A DNA stretch of 64,000 nt from Owenia fusiformis (Eukaryota > Annelida > Polychaeta > Sabellida > Oweniidae): contig CAIIXF020000002.1 in the NCBI GenBank assembly GCA_903813345.2, forward strand, positions 25,248,455-25,312,454, in the 5' to 3' direction. Made by a program: the position numbers and the translations under genes. The notes under the pieces were generated by a model. That model ran no database searches. It worked only from the letters and a program-made list of their open reading frames with translations, and was not told where the DNA came from. Shown here piece by piece: positions 24,201 through 32,840 of this stretch (positions are counted from its first letter, which is position 1; every line of letters starts with the position of its first letter).

Positions 24201-26477
24201 GTTGTTTTTTTCATTTTTGATTGTATCTTTATATCTTTTGGACTGTACATTCTGTCAACCAGCTTATTTCTCTTTTGCAACCAATGTACTCATTGCATAC
24301 TGTTCCATAAAGCACAGGATGTTAAAAATCAAAAGGCCCAAGGGACTGAGCTCCATCAACATCAAGTCTATTGATACCGGCATTTTGACAACTCATTATA
24401 GAGCTGGAACTCATGTAGGAATAACTCGGATCGGAAATAATTAACACTGGGATAGCTCAAGATTAGGGCATTTTGTATTAACTCATTGTGGAATAATTTG
24501 TACTTGGGGCAGTTGATCAGAAAACGTATTCTAGTAAGTTCATAGGGAATTATCGATAAAACATGCTACTATATTTTATATAAATGTATACATGTGCAAT
24601 TTAAGTTTAGATTATTCATATTCAGTAAGCTCTAATTTTAGTAACTCATATTCCGGGAACTGACATAATTGTGATGCATATGACAACTATACCCAATACA
24701 GGGACAGCTCATGTATACATGATGCATACACATGTATGCAGTCTTTAACGAACAAATCCCTCGATGAGCATTTAGTTGAATATCAGCTGTCGAAGATGCA
24801 AAGGAATGAAAGTTCAATCCACAGGTGATTTATTCTCTTATCGACTTTTTCCCTGGTTATTAATTCTTTCCGGAAAAAGATCAATATCCAAGTTCTATTG
24901 GTTTGCCTTTTGCAGTGCTGCGTATTCAATTAAACATGGAATATATCATCCTAGTTGATGATTCGCATATAATGATTATAAGTTCATTGAACAATTACGT
25001 ATTCAGTTAATATAATGATTAAGGTTCAAAGTTGTCCTTGTGGGATTAATAATGAATGTTATTATCTACGGCTTTTTCACTTTGTTATAGTTGAGCTCTA
25101 ATATGAATCAAGATATACGTAGTTATATACTAATGGTGTAACAAAGTAAGACTGTGCTAATCTTATGTTTTTGTGAATAACAAGTTATGGATTTAGAAAT
25201 GTAGTATTAGTATTAAAAATGCCAGTTAGAACTGAACACGGTGGCCAACATATAAGGAAACCAAATAAACACTTTACCTAGTATATATGTATACATAACA
25301 TCAAATAAAAACCCCATCGTTGTGGAAATCCCTATAAGATTTTAAACTTCAAAAAGTGCACAAAGCCCATATCATCAGCCGATAGCGAATAAAAGCGTTC
25401 TAGAACTTTATAGTGCGTTACCTAATTAAGTTTTGACAATTTTATAGTTATGAGGTTGAGATAGTTAATGGACAGCTTTTGAAAAAGTTTGCGCAACTGG
25501 CACTGACAGAATTAAAAATAATCTGGTATTAAAGGATAAAAGTGTTGGTAAATTTGACTGTATATAAAAAGACATGTGATTTCCTTTTGTTATTAACGAT
25601 GTAGTTGCGAATTCCCATAATTGTAATTAACCGAAATACCTCACTTATACAAATTATACTTAAGTCGATTATCGGTTTCACGATGTCTTTGTCACGAATT
25701 TGTTCATGATACTGCGTTATTAGTGTAGCTTATTTGCAATATCTGCTGTGTGTATAGAGCATCAACTATTTTTCCTGTTGCATGTTATCCAGCTGTGTAA
25801 TTAAATACATCACCTTTGAAAGGTAATAGAAACGACTACTCTAGTTGCCACTATTAACGTATGCATCAACAATGCAATTCATTTTATATTTGAGACTACC
25901 TCACGTTATCGGTATCAGATTCTAATATATCATGAGAAATAGGAGTTGTACAATGGGGAAATTAAATTGAATAACATGGTGACAACAAGGCGGACGTATA
26001 CCTTAATTCAAATTAGTCATAAATTCATAATTTCTATAATGTAAGCTTAGTTACCGATAAATCTTTTTTTCTGTGGGTTTGATGGCTGAGTATGAGCTCC
26101 ACAGCTTCAACGTTTTCCTCATTTATCGCATGTAAAAGTGCATCACCTAGTTCAACATTGTACTGCAACAACAGCTCGATCATTTCAATGTTCTCATTTT
26201 CAATGGCGATCAGAATTCCCGTACGACCAAGCGGGTCAACACAGTTTATATTAAGATTAAAATAAATCTGAGCTTCGTCGAGATAATTTTTAACGGTTGC
26301 CATATCACCACGTTCTATTGCAAGAAGGTACTGTTTCTCTTCATTATTTAGGTCTATTTCCTTGCGCACAACGCCCATGCCCAGCGTCTCGCCATCTGAG
26401 ACGTCTATCCCGAGTTCATCCATTAGGACCTGGGGATTCAACTGGGCCTGTTTGTATTTCCGGTACACCTTATCCAT
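2591..26477 (-). CDS. TRPC: TRPC-family cation channel gene, whole coding span (11 core exons plus alternatives)
   Basis: Encodes a six-transmembrane, receptor-operated, calcium-permeable cation channel subunit of the plasma membrane; TRPC subunits act as tetramers downstream of phospholipase C. Exons joined on the minus strand: 26477-26055, 20062-19550, 19363-19129, 18684-18556, 17468-17329, 14796-14435, then 12540-12345 or 12285-12090, 10146-9952, 8918-8877 and/or 8741-8700, 7892-7700, 3207-2591. With one pore exon and one microexon the total is 3045 nt, or 1014 residues plus stop, close to the 970-odd residues of vertebrate TRPC4/5. Layout: ankyrin repeats about 45-175, TRP_2 segment about 176-240, pre-S1 elbow 340-363, S1 about 375-396, S2 420-440, S3 455-478, S4 508-527, S5 541-565, pore 602-622, S6 639-660, TRP box EWKFAR 672-677, PPPFN near 692. 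All junctions are GT..AG and phase-compatible. Family assignment is firm. Orthology to one vertebrate subtype is not settled, since features of both TRPC4/5 and fly TRPL/TRP-gamma are present. Confidence 0.95.
4039..4484. mobile_element. Inverted-repeat element (about 446 bp) in the last TRPC intron
   Basis: The left arm (AGTTCCACATATCATTATGA, later GATGAAATTGTTTTTCAGCC) is a diverged inverse of the right arm (GGTCATGCAAATGATATATG and the upstream GCTGAGAAAAGCTATTTCAC). The right arm recurs near 58784-58940, so the unit is dispersed. No coding capacity. Confidence 0.6.
5300..5512. repeat. 93-bp tandem duplication, two units
   Basis: AACAGAACCACGGAACCATC begins at 5325 and again at 5418. The two units, through GATTGGTTTTATCCGTTCAG, differ by only a few bases, so the duplication is young. 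Confidence 0.85.
6856..6861 (-). terminator. Candidate poly(A) signal for the short TRPC isoform
   Basis: A minus-strand AATAAA about 780 nt after the alternative stop at 7638. It would allow the short C-terminal form to end within the 4.5-kb last intron. Chance occurrence is quite possible. Confidence 0.25.
7638..7892 (-). CDS. TRPC: TRPC exon 10: conserved C-terminal segment, with alternative short end
   Basis: The acceptor is TTTCAG at 7894-7893. It encodes [15 protein letters not shown], then [17 protein letters not shown] and RYELLEIL, the conserved C-terminal block of TRPL/TRPC4/5 proteins. In the long form the exon ends at 7700 with donor GGCA|GTAAGC, phase 1, and joins 3207 to give Ser810. 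If that donor is ignored, translation continues 20 residues ([11 protein letters not shown]... ending RKFIF) to a double TGA at 7640-7635, making an 829-residue protein with a strongly basic end. Both ends are readable from the sequence; which is used in vivo is not known. Confidence 0.9.
   Translation of the reverse strand: MVMRDLIKRYIMQQQRGMQTEGVTEDDLNEIKQDISAFRYELLEILRNNGMKTPTYSKNQPGKGSKHFGHKGRSGHKKSRKFIF
8700..8741 (-). CDS. TRPC: TRPC microexon, version B (42 nt)
   Basis: Encodes [14 protein letters not shown], 14 residues, phase 0 at both ends. The acceptor is TTGCAG at 8743-8742, after a pyrimidine-rich tract, and the donor CAG|GTACGT at 8699-8698. It aligns without gaps to version A: hydrophobic residues at the same places, matching charges, and an identical YQ end. 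Use of A, B or both keeps the frame. Using both would lengthen the helical segment by 14 residues. The donor and acceptor are at least as good as those of version A. Confidence 0.83.
8877..8918 (-). CDS. TRPC: TRPC microexon, version A (42 nt)
   Basis: Encodes [14 protein letters not shown], residues 732-745, phase 0 at both ends. The acceptor is GTTACAG at 8920-8919 and the donor CAG|GTAAAC at 8876-8875. The KYQ end followed by [10 protein letters not shown] from the next exon matches the family pattern HYQEVIRNLVKRY. It is a charged, probably helical segment of the cytoplasmic C-terminus. A second 42-nt exon of the same design lies 135 nt downstream. Confidence 0.85.
8919..9951 (-). other. 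TRPC intron before the microexons
   Basis: About 1 kb of AT-rich sequence between the TRP-box exon and microexon A. I see no further microexon copy in it, though a 42-nt exon is easy to miss. Confidence 0.6.
9952..10146 (-). CDS. TRPC: TRPC exon 8: TRP box and proline-rich motif
   Basis: Residues 667-731, 195 nt, phase 0 at both ends. The acceptor is AATACAG at 10148-10147 and the donor CGG|GTAGGC at 9951-9950. It encodes [20 protein letters not shown], containing the TRP box EWKFAR just inside S6, then [16 protein letters not shown], the conserved proline motif. A basic, cysteine-containing stretch ([12 protein letters not shown]) follows. The donor is a modest match to consensus, but it is followed soon by a stop in frame. 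Confidence 0.92.
10147..12089 (-). other. TRPC intron between pore exon B and the TRP-box exon
   Basis: 1.9 kb. It contains the 119-bp palindromic element (11211-11329), a short TG repeat near 11464-11480 and an ACTAT repeat near 11815-11832. No third pore exon was found. Confidence 0.6.
11211..11329. mobile_element. Small palindromic element (119 bp) in a TRPC intron
   Basis: A near-perfect hairpin. TAATGCCTTGGTCACATTTG at the left matches, in inverse, CAAATGTGACCCAGGCATTA at the right, and CGGCCGATTGAGTAT pairs with ATACTCAATCGGCCG inside. Its ends resemble those of the 170-200-bp MITE family found at 30.7, 36.1, 50.5 and 51.6-52.1 kb, so it is probably a short relative. Confidence 0.75.
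12090..12285 (-). CDS. TRPC: TRPC pore/S6 exon, version B (downstream copy)
   Basis: 196 nt, residues 601-666, with the same phases as version A. The acceptor is ACTTTCAG at 12287-12286 and the donor GTG|GTACGT at 12089-12088. It encodes [16 protein letters not shown] (pore helix and filter, Asp618 kept), the linker [11 protein letters not shown], and the canonical S6 [13 protein letters not shown]. It differs from version A at 12 of 65 whole codons: 604, 606, 617, 623, 627, 629, 632, 652, 656, 663, 664 and 666. Only 59 nt separate it from version A, which favours use of one or the other per transcript. This version has the more conventional S6 and is probably the ancestral-type pore. Confidence 0.93.
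12286..12344 (-). promoter_or_regulatory. 59-nt spacer intron between the two pore exons
   Basis: It starts GTAGGT and ends TTTACTTTCAG. A plausible branch site, GCATTAAT, lies about 25-30 nt from the 5' splice site and is followed by a T-rich tract. At this length the 5' splice site and branch point crowd each other, a known way to prevent neighbouring alternative exons from being joined. Some invertebrates do splice introns of 55-60 nt, so steric exclusion is likely but not certain. Confidence 0.6.
12345..12540 (-). CDS. TRPC: TRPC pore/S6 exon, version A (upstream copy)
   Basis: 196 nt, residues 601-666. The acceptor is CTTTCCAG at 12542-12541 and the donor ACG|GTAGGT at 12344-12343. It encodes the pore helix (QTLYWAIYG), the filter region GLIDLEHF with Asp618, the pore-S6 linker [11 protein letters not shown], and S6. 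S6 here reads [13 protein letters not shown] instead of the near-universal LLNMLIAMM. It shares length, both phases and most of its protein with version B, yet many synonymous sites differ, so it is an old, selected duplicate and not an assembly artefact. The linker carries four acidic residues against two, plus a lysine, in version B. Confidence 0.93.
12541..14434 (-). other. TRPC intron upstream of pore exon A
   Basis: 1.9 kb of unique-looking AT-rich sequence between the S5 exon and pore exon A. I saw no additional copy of the YWAIYG pore-helix coding motif on either strand. Confidence 0.6.
14435..14796 (-). CDS. TRPC: TRPC exon 6: S3-S4 linker, S4, S5
   Basis: Residues 481-600 plus two bases of codon 601. 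The acceptor is ATTCCAG at 14798-14797 and the donor GA|GTAAGT at 14434-14433. It contains [22 protein letters not shown] (S4 region), then the invariant TRPC run [14 protein letters not shown] and S5 through [12 protein letters not shown]. The pore turret ([16 protein letters not shown]) follows and contains two cysteines that may pair, as in TRPC4/5. Either pore exon restores codon 601 as aspartate (GA+C). Confidence 0.95.
15035..15690. mobile_element. Mariner-like non-autonomous element with about 200-bp inverted ends
   Basis: The left end TACAAGGGCCGATCAAAAAG and the right end CTTTTTGATCGGCCCTTGTA are exact inverses. The inverted similarity continues inward for roughly 200 bp on each side (for example TTATAATAAGAGGAGTTGGA and GGTGGAGCAGCGTT, with their complements at the other end). 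The flanking dinucleotide is TA on both sides, as for Tc1/mariner insertions. About 650 bp in total. The centre has a 73-codon minus-strand frame (15555-15334) that may be a decayed piece of transposase, but it lacks any catalytic region. It sits in a TRPC intron, between the 66-nt cassette and the S4-S5 exon. Confidence 0.8.
16651..16716 (-). CDS. TRPC: Candidate TRPC cassette exon (66 nt) in the S3-S4 extracellular linker
   Basis: An open 22-codon segment flanked by an acceptor TTATAG (16718-16717) and a possible donor GAC|GTACCC (16650-16649), phase 0 at both ends. It would add 22 residues, starting [11 protein letters not shown] and ending INWWD, to the extracellular linker between S3 and S4. 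Its start resembles the start of the next constitutive exon ([12 protein letters not shown]), and both have a tryptophan-aspartate near the same distance. This suggests an old partial exon duplication. The donor is weak and conservation cannot be judged here, so it could be a chance open segment. Confidence 0.5.
17329..17468 (-). CDS. TRPC: TRPC exon 5: S2 end and S3
   Basis: Residues 434-480. The acceptor TTTTAG lies at 17470-17469 and the donor AAG|GTACAT at 17328-17327. It encodes [14 protein letters not shown], then [11 protein letters not shown] and [17 protein letters not shown], which match the S2-S3 linker and S3 of TRPC channels almost position for position. It ends in phase 0, so either the optional 66-nt exon or the next constitutive exon can follow in frame. 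Confidence 0.93.
17469..18555 (-). other. TRPC intron between the S2 exons
   Basis: 1.1 kb. It includes a T/G homopolymer stretch at about 17571-17586 and two near-identical 25-bp segments (ATTTTATTTACAGGTA) around 18185-18255, which resemble splice acceptors but have no open frame after them. Confidence 0.6.
18556..18684 (-). CDS. TRPC: TRPC exon 4: end of S1, S1-S2 loop, start of S2
   Basis: Residues 391-433. The acceptor TTTCAG lies at 18686-18685 and the donor GCAG|GTAAAG at 18555-18554; both junctions are phase 1. It encodes FLILASQR (S1 end), an extracellular loop, and [16 protein letters not shown], matching the conserved PPPTVVEW entry to S2 in TRPC4/5. The extracellular loop is slightly longer than in TRPC5. 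Confidence 0.9.
19129..19363 (-). CDS. TRPC: TRPC exon 3: pre-S1 elbow and start of S1
   Basis: Residues 313-390 plus the first base of 391. It opens [18 protein letters not shown], the standard TRPC sequence before the membrane region, followed by a hydrophobic elbow ([20 protein letters not shown]), the IAP-type turn MAPKG, and [16 protein letters not shown] at the start of S1. The donor AG|GTAGGA lies at 19128-19127, phase 1. Confidence 0.92.
19364..19549 (-). other. In-frame, stop-free 186-nt intron inside the TRPC N-terminal domain
   Basis: The intron begins GTATGT and ends after a pyrimidine-rich stretch at TTGCAG. It splits the family-conserved run KQKK / [11 protein letters not shown], which is continuous in other TRPCs, so splicing it out restores the family sequence. 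Its length is 62 codons and it has no stop. Retention would insert 62 unconserved residues (starting VCDTALSPE) just before the linker to the pre-S1 region without breaking the frame. The intron reading is well supported; that retention is used in the cell is inference only. Confidence 0.85.
19550..20062 (-). CDS. TRPC: TRPC exon 2: last ankyrin repeat and TRP_2 segment
   Basis: Residues 142-312, phase 0 at both ends. The acceptor is CACTAG at 20064-20063. The first residues, GFLGG..., lead into [13 protein letters not shown], which is highly conserved in TRPC proteins. The zinc-coordinating [11 protein letters not shown] stretch, the [19 protein letters not shown]_2 signature and the [15 protein letters not shown] region follow. 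The exon ends KFKQKK at an AAG|GTATGT donor (19549-19548). Translation stays open past this donor because the following 186-nt intron contains no stop. Confidence 0.92.
20063..26054 (-). other. First coding-region intron of TRPC (6.0 kb)
   Basis: Long AT-rich intron after the start-codon exon. It contains the 102-bp tandem repeat (22951-23263) and otherwise no recognisable exon or element. Long first introns often hold enhancers, but nothing specific can be pointed to here. Confidence 0.6.
22951..23263. repeat. 102-bp tandem repeat, three units
   Basis: CACATAATCATTCCATATAC starts at 22960, 23062 and 23164, exactly 102 bp apart, and the units are nearly identical. Because 102 is a multiple of three, a minus-strand frame stays open through all three, but the peptide resembles nothing known and the open frame is a by-product of the repeat. 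Confidence 0.9.
26055..26477 (-). CDS. TRPC: TRPC exon 1: start codon and N-terminal ankyrin repeats
   Basis: Residues 1-141. The ATG at 26477 is preceded in frame by a TGA, so it is the natural start. From about residue 45 the exon shows TRPC-typical ankyrin text, including [30 protein letters not shown] and GDALLHAI. The exon ends in phase 0 at a GTAACT donor (26054-26053). A CTTTCAG acceptor at 26511-26510 lies just upstream of the ATG. This suggests that 26509-26478 is 5' UTR of the same exon and that at least one untranslated exon lies further upstream on this strand. The ankyrin domain is cytoplasmic and contributes to tetramer assembly in the family. Confidence 0.93.
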
Positions 26478-26509
26478 GATGTCGGTGTGGGCGGTGGTTC
26501 AGTGACCCC

Positions 26510-28229
26510 CTGAAAGAAGATCAAGACACACAGTGATAAGTATAGCATTTTATCAAAAGATTAAGATGGCCGCCAAATAATCTACCAAGCATGCCCGAAA
26601 CCTAATCAGATTTTGTCACTCGTCTCTCTTAAATCTGTAAAATAGGGCTGAACAGGTAAAATGTTTTTCAGGAATCTGCTGAAAAGATAAAGTAAAGGAA
26701 ATGCGATAAAATAGATGGCACAATGATGCTCCGTACAATAGCAAACAAATAATATGAATCAAATAATTTAAGTAAAAATGGCTATTATTATGTGACTAGG
26801 CTTAAATTGGATTCCTCATCCTAGGTTAAACACTGTCCCGGATATTGAGTAAATACTTTCTTCAAACAAGCATTTCTTAAACTTTCTGAAGTACTGTTAT
26901 GCACATGGGGATATTTTTTGTATCTAATCTTACTTCATTTCAAGTATCACATCATTTACTTTTACTTTCATTTATTAAATTGAATTTCATTTCATTTGTC
27001 TAGCACATTATCATCTAACAATGAATTTTTGAACAAGGGGTTTAAAAACAATTGAACATCTTGCCACGATAGGACTTTGCAATCAAAAATATTGTTCTAC
27101 AAGGAATATACAAGTAGTATAAGATCGTTATAAAAAATGTCATGACGCAAAAACCTTTTACATACTATAAGTAAATCACGCAGCAGGCCATAATAATTTT
27201 AACCACCATGTACATCAAACATGACACATCTAATTTTGGACATCATCAAGTGAGACTATTTTACAACTCAAGGGAGACTGATTTTCAATACAAAATGGGC
27301 ATAGAGCCATATCGATCTGATACTTCGAACGAATCATGTAACATTAATATAGCTTTCAAGTGACAGGCAATTCCTCAGCCTAAGGACTTTGCAATGGGGA
27401 TCCCATTTGTACCAATCCCCAATCAGCGATAATGTATTGTCTTAATATACGGTTTATATCTGTCTCTGCTTGGAGATGGGTGCAAAATAAATCACTGATT
27501 TAGGCCTACGATATTCCCTCTGGGCCAATTATATAACCGCGTTGTGTCTTAGCAAATTACCAAATCGCTAATCGGCCATTGTACATTAACAAATGCGAAA
27601 ATAACCCATCCACAATACATCCATTTGGGAATTTTTAGTACCCTTAACTTGCTTCATTTAATGGAACTATAATTGGATAGTAATAGTGTTCCAGTGTATA
27701 TGCCATGTTACTGTCTTATACAATTAGATGATACTTTGCATTTAGACATATTTTGCGCAGTGTTTTTTATCGGATTTATCCCAATGTAATAGGGATGCCA
27801 TAAGTGACAGTTGTCTGATTGATCAGTACTATTGTCGTGTCTTCCCCCGACAACATAATGCCTTTATCTGTCACGGGGAACCTGATTTGGTTCAAATGTG
27901 CACAATTGTATGAACATTATTGAACCACAAAGTGATATAATCAACTTCATCAGGCACAGTAACATTTTGCATACACCACCGAGTCAATTGAGTTCATGAA
28001 GAATAAGATTGGATGAATGTCTCATATTAGTATCTATGGCCAGTCTTAATTTGATTGTCAGTAGAAGAGCGTGCATGGCTTTCAGATCATTCACTAGATT
28101 GATGGAATTAATGGCGCTTCTTTCTTATTGATTGCTTTACGGGCATTCACAGGGCGTACAATAATTACTGATGTTACTTTTTTGTTGGTTTATTTCTGAT
28201 TCGTTTTTTTCATTAAGTGATGTACAGGT
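26510..28229. other. Upstream flank or first untranslated intron of TRPC
   Basis: The acceptor at 26511-26510 implies that transcription begins further upstream on the minus strand. No promoter element or exon can be pointed to with confidence. Confidence 0.5.
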
Positions 28230-28239
28230 AAAATGTTAC

Positions 28240-28622
28240 AAGACCACAAAGCGCGTGCATGGTCTGACCAATAATCAAACAAGAATTACAGCATTTTTAT
28301 CAATAGAATTGCGTGGATTGCCTGATTACAATCAAACAAAAAGGGTACAGCATTTTTATCAACAGATATGCGATCACGATCAAACAAAAATTGCAGCATT
28401 TTTATTATAGAAATGCGTGCATGGCCTGAATAACAATCAAACAAAAACTGTAGCATTTTTATTATAGAAAATGCGCGCATGGCCTGAGTAACAATGAAAC
28501 AAAAAATGTAAGAGCAGTTTTATCAATGCGTCCATGACCTGAACAACAATGAAACAAAAAATTACAGCATTTTTTCAATAGAAATGCGTGCATGGCCTGA
28601 ATAACAATCAAACAAAAAATGA
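28240..28622. repeat. Degenerate minisatellite, about seven units of 46-60 bp
   Basis: Units share GCATTTTTAT, AATGCGTGCATGGCCTGA and AACAATCAAACAAAAA. GCATTTTT-type starts lie at 28291, 28350, 28396, 28453, 28513 and 28567. Unit length varies, indicating age. Confidence 0.85.
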
Positions 28623-30718
28623 CCTCAACATGACCTCAAAATATGTTTTATTATACTGACCGTTGTGAAGATTACCTTCCTTTAGTGTTTGAAATCCTGA
28701 TTAATTCACTCTTATAGAACATTTAGAGAAACGTCGAAACGTATTATTATATTATGTCGAGCGTTCTACAAATCGGACGTGCACTTGGTCATGCTTGTGT
28801 TTTATCTTACGTAAATTTATATTACTTGACTCGCTTTATTGATTATTTACCTTCCATTGGATTGGTTGAAATCAAATGGTATGCATTGACAGAATATTTG
28901 TACGATGACCCGCACGCGGCAAAACATCCATATTGGATCGCCCCTGATCTGTGCCTACATGTTCTATAATGATTTATTATGGACGTCGTCAAGGACTTGG
29001 TTTTATATTAGTGTATATATTGAATTTCAATTTTTGAGCAATAGTTTGGCTGATCGATAAATTGGGAATCCATTTTCGAATTATGCTAGTCCTGAAGCCC
29101 AGAGGTCAGTAGTCAAAAAAGCTCTATTTAAAGGAGCGGAATAAAATCTCAGAAAAGTGAATTCCATTTGGATCGTCAAGTCACAGATCAATAATTGTGG
29201 TGAATACGCTAATATTATATACATTTATGTTATTGACAGCATGTCTTCTGTCCGAATTGTATTCCTCATTTTAGACTGCCCTCAAACCAAAGGGAATTTC
29301 GATCAAACTTATGATTAGGAAAGGCAGGAAAGTATGTCTTCAATATCAGGGTTTGAATCGAGGTCAAGGACAAATGCACGTACATTTTGGAACACGGTGC
29401 AGATCTATGCAGTGCATACGCCGCCCCTAATGGGCCAATTTTAAAACGTTTCTGCAAAATTGATATCGAACCAACTGCTATTACAACATCCTGCATTGAT
29501 TTTGTAGAAATGACATGTTTGACGGATCAATCTATTCCCCCTGGGGCTCATTTCCAATAAGTTTATAAGTCAAGATTTCGGAGATTGACATATGCTTAGT
29601 ACTGTTCCCGTTTGGGGAGTCTTGTCATCAAAATTGGAAATTAACATAATATGTATTTTTGCATAATGGTAAGCAATTGTTCCATTTGCGCTGCTAAAGG
29701 GCGGGGTAGATCATGATTTTACATTTGAGAATGTAAATGTTTTGTAAAATATTCATGTGAAAGACAAAATATTTCTGTTTCGATTGACTCGCCTTGACAT
29801 GAATTTGAGTATTAAAAGTCGTGTAGAACTTTTCTTGGTGAACTTTCTTACTATTTTATTTCTTAAATGAAAAGCTACGTAAAGTTGTTGTTGTTGTTGT
29901 AAAATGTTTACGTAATAGTATTACTTTTGCAAAATTGAAATGTCGTGTCGAACTTTTTATCATTTACTTTTTCACCATTCCCCTCGCACTTGGGAAACGA
30001 AAAGCCACGTAAATTGTTGTAAGTCTTGTAATTACTATTGCAAATAGCAATTGCAGATTTGAATAGTAATGTTAAATTTTTTTCGTAATCTTTTATATTT
30101 CCTATTGCATTCGCTTAATAAAATTTGCTATTGAACTTCAAAAACGAAAGATGAACGGAAAAGAGGATTCTCGGATTTCTTTAACTGACATACCGTAAGT
30201 GAATTAGCTCAGCTTCAGCGTATAATAACATCAAAGCCTCAAGGAAACAGTTAAGATATCGTTTCTCAAACTGGTCTACTGATGATCCTAAAGATTAAAC
30301 AGACTGTACGAATTAAGCGTTGGAATTATTGCCTTTTGAATTAGCCTTCTCGTTATTTTACGCCATTACGACGTACGATTTGATGTATTTGACACATATT
30401 TTGTCGGTTATCATTCAATGAGTACATGTACATAACATCCCTTAACGATAATATTTCTGAGATATGATATCATAAAAGATGTAAACTTTCCTTTTGCCAG
30501 TGGCTTGGAACAAAGTTAATCGATGTCGTTTCCGATTATTCGAGACATGTTACATAAACCCTAAAATGAATCGGCATTTAACAATGCATGAAAATGCCTA
30601 TGATAAAAACACATTTCCCCTTTAAATGTTGACTTATATATAGATACACTTGAGGGTTCTGTAATAGTACATTTAGTTCAGTAATACAGCAGGTTCAAAT
30701 CCAACCTCAGTTGTCAAA
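28623..30718. other. Intergenic stretch, no gene seen
   Basis: AT-rich sequence with a short GTT/TTG repeat near 29884-29900 and no convincing open frame. Confidence 0.55.
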
Positions 30719-30926
30719 ATGACACATTTAATTTGCTCTACGACTGGCATATGATGACAGCGGCCGTAGCTTCACAAAATCGATGTAGAAAATCTACATC
30801 GTACTGCTTATCCCTATATTTTGTGCTGCATATTTCTCTCGATTTTGGGACGCTACGGTCGCCGTACGGTCGCCGTACGGTCGCCGTACAGTCGCCGTGG
30901 ATCAAATGTGACTGAAGCATTACGTA
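30719..30926. mobile_element. MITE family 1, copy at 30.7 kb
   Basis: About 200 bp with inverted ends. The right end reads GATCAAATGTGACTGAAGCA and the left end carries ACACATTTAATTTGCTCTAC. Inside the ends are GC-rich arms, with CGGTCGCCGTA repeated three times near the right end. The core contains CTACATCGTACTGCTTATCC and TTTCTCTCGATTTTGGGA, shared with the other three copies. No coding capacity. Confidence 0.8.
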
Positions 30927-30997
30927 TTCTTGATTTCTTTAACATACTGGTTTTCTTTGAAAAGGATTTTATAATTGTCCTAAATATTTGATTTGAT

Positions 30998-31189
30998 TTG
31001 ATAATTGTCCTAAATATCACATCCTCCTTAGCTGGTGTCCAAAAGCCATACCTCCCTCTTCCCCCTGGTAAAGAGAAAGAAGATATTCTGGAATTTGGAG
31101 CCCTGTGTCCGGATGATGAAAAATCAAGTAAAGAAATGTATGTGAAACAAGTACAGGGAAATGGAAAGATAACAATAATATGCAAATAA
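30998..31189 (+). CDS. Unrecognised open frame, possible orphan exon
   Basis: 63 codons, not recognised. The composition is protein-like, with KPYLPLPPGKEKEDILEFG and a lysine/glutamate-rich end. A CCTCCTTAG acceptor-like site at 31030-31031 lies inside it, so a real exon could run from 31032 onwards. It adjoins a MITE, has no partner exon I can find, and its length is within chance. Very uncertain. Confidence 0.2.
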   Translation: MIIVLNITSSLAGVQKPYLPLPPGKEKEDILEFGALCPDDEKSSKEMYVKQVQGNGKITIICK

Positions 31190-32676
31190 ACCATCATAAG
31201 AATGTTACTAACAGTCATAAGGAAAAGCAAATCCCCCAATCAGTTTCGAAAAAGTTCAAAGAATTATACTGAACAATTCCCCGAATGAAGAAATTTGAAA
31301 AATTTCGATTTCAGAGCTATTTGAAATTGATAAATCATTAATAGATTGAAATTGCCTTAACTAGGAGCTTGTCGACACCATTGTAAATAATTCCAGTCGA
31401 TTAATAGAGCTCTTTCGGAGGTGTATAGCTCGTGGAAATCTGAAGTCAATAAAAAGACGCATGGAGGCACTGTTATCAAATCTCGCCAAGCAGCTTGTAA
31501 GTCACAATAAGCTAAACAATGCGCAACTGTTTCCCAGAGATAAGTTTCTTAGAAAACTAAACATATTTTGATATAATACAAAAATGTTCGTGGTATCATC
31601 CTTCTTCAAAGGACTTCATTTATGCTCAAATTCATACTTGTAAAATACCCTTGCAGCAAGGATGTCGTGGTATATGAATTTGTGTTCCTCGAAAGAGTTC
31701 TAATTGCATGATTGAAGGAGTAAGAGCCAGATTCAGCACCAATATTAGGGATACATATGAAACTCGCTTCTTTCTCTGACATGTTTTTATTCATTCCAAA
31801 CTAATTGGCCATTGGCCTTATCATTCTTAATTTGCATTATACGAATTTTAGGAGCTTAAGTTCAAATTGTACACTTATAAATATGTGGATCTTTGTATGC
31901 CTTTGATATATAAATACAATACCTAAACATTCTTGTTATTGATATGAGGTTTGCGCTCTTCAAATGTAGTTAGTTGGCCCTGAATAGTTCCGCTCAATAT
32001 GGGATTCTTGCAAACCACTTAACGTCGCATTGTATATGCTTGATTTATTGATCCCAATGAAGCGTAACCGAAGATCATAGAAAGAATTGTATTCCCTCCG
32101 TCTCATGGCATTCCAGCTCTTGGGAATTCCCTTTGTAGCCTGTCTACAAATAGGCCCAATATATTAATAACTATCGGGGCTATGGATGTCGTCACTCACA
32201 ATACAATTTCCCCTTCATCGTTCAGGCGTATACCTAATAACACGATTTTAGAAGTCTTGGGAATTCGATCCCGGGATTTATTTGATGATCAGAAAAAAAT
32301 GTGTGTTCTGACCAAAATGAGACGGGTCACTAATCACGGTATAAGGACAAGATACTCCCATCGCTAGTGCTTTATAACGATGCAGAACTCATTTTTAATA
32401 TCTTATCAGAGTTCTCTGATTTACATCTGTAAGGTATGCAAAGAGTACTAGAATTTACAGTATTGGAAATCTTTTTCATTTTTGTTTGTTTTCGGCAACA
32501 TATTTTCCTGAAGTTGGATCGTATATAATTCGCCAACTATGAGGTGCATGTTATTTCTTCACAACTTATTTTTTAACCCAGCTGTATCGTTGCATCAAAG
32601 AAAATAATCTACTCCGTTTATCCCTGATAATCGAATTGTCAAATATTGTGTCATTATTAGATCTCTTCAGTTGAAT
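31190..32676. other. Intergenic stretch, no gene seen
   Basis: AT-rich, without recognisable genes or repeats. Confidence 0.5.
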
Positions 32677-32840
32677 CGAAAATATCTATTAACTTAAAAA
32701 TGATATTATTTTCCCAACTTGGTACAACATCGAAAATATCTATTAACTTAAAAATGATATTATTTTCCCAACTTGGTACAACATCGAAAATATCGATTAA
32801 CTTAAAAATGATATTAATTTTCCCAACTTGGTACAACATG
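32677..32840. repeat. 54-bp tandem repeat, three units
   Basis: CGAAAATATCTATTAACTTA starts at 32677, 32731 and 32785, exactly 54 bp apart, with CCCAACTTGGTACAACAT in each unit. Units are almost identical. The open minus-strand frame through it is a consequence of the period. Confidence 0.9.
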
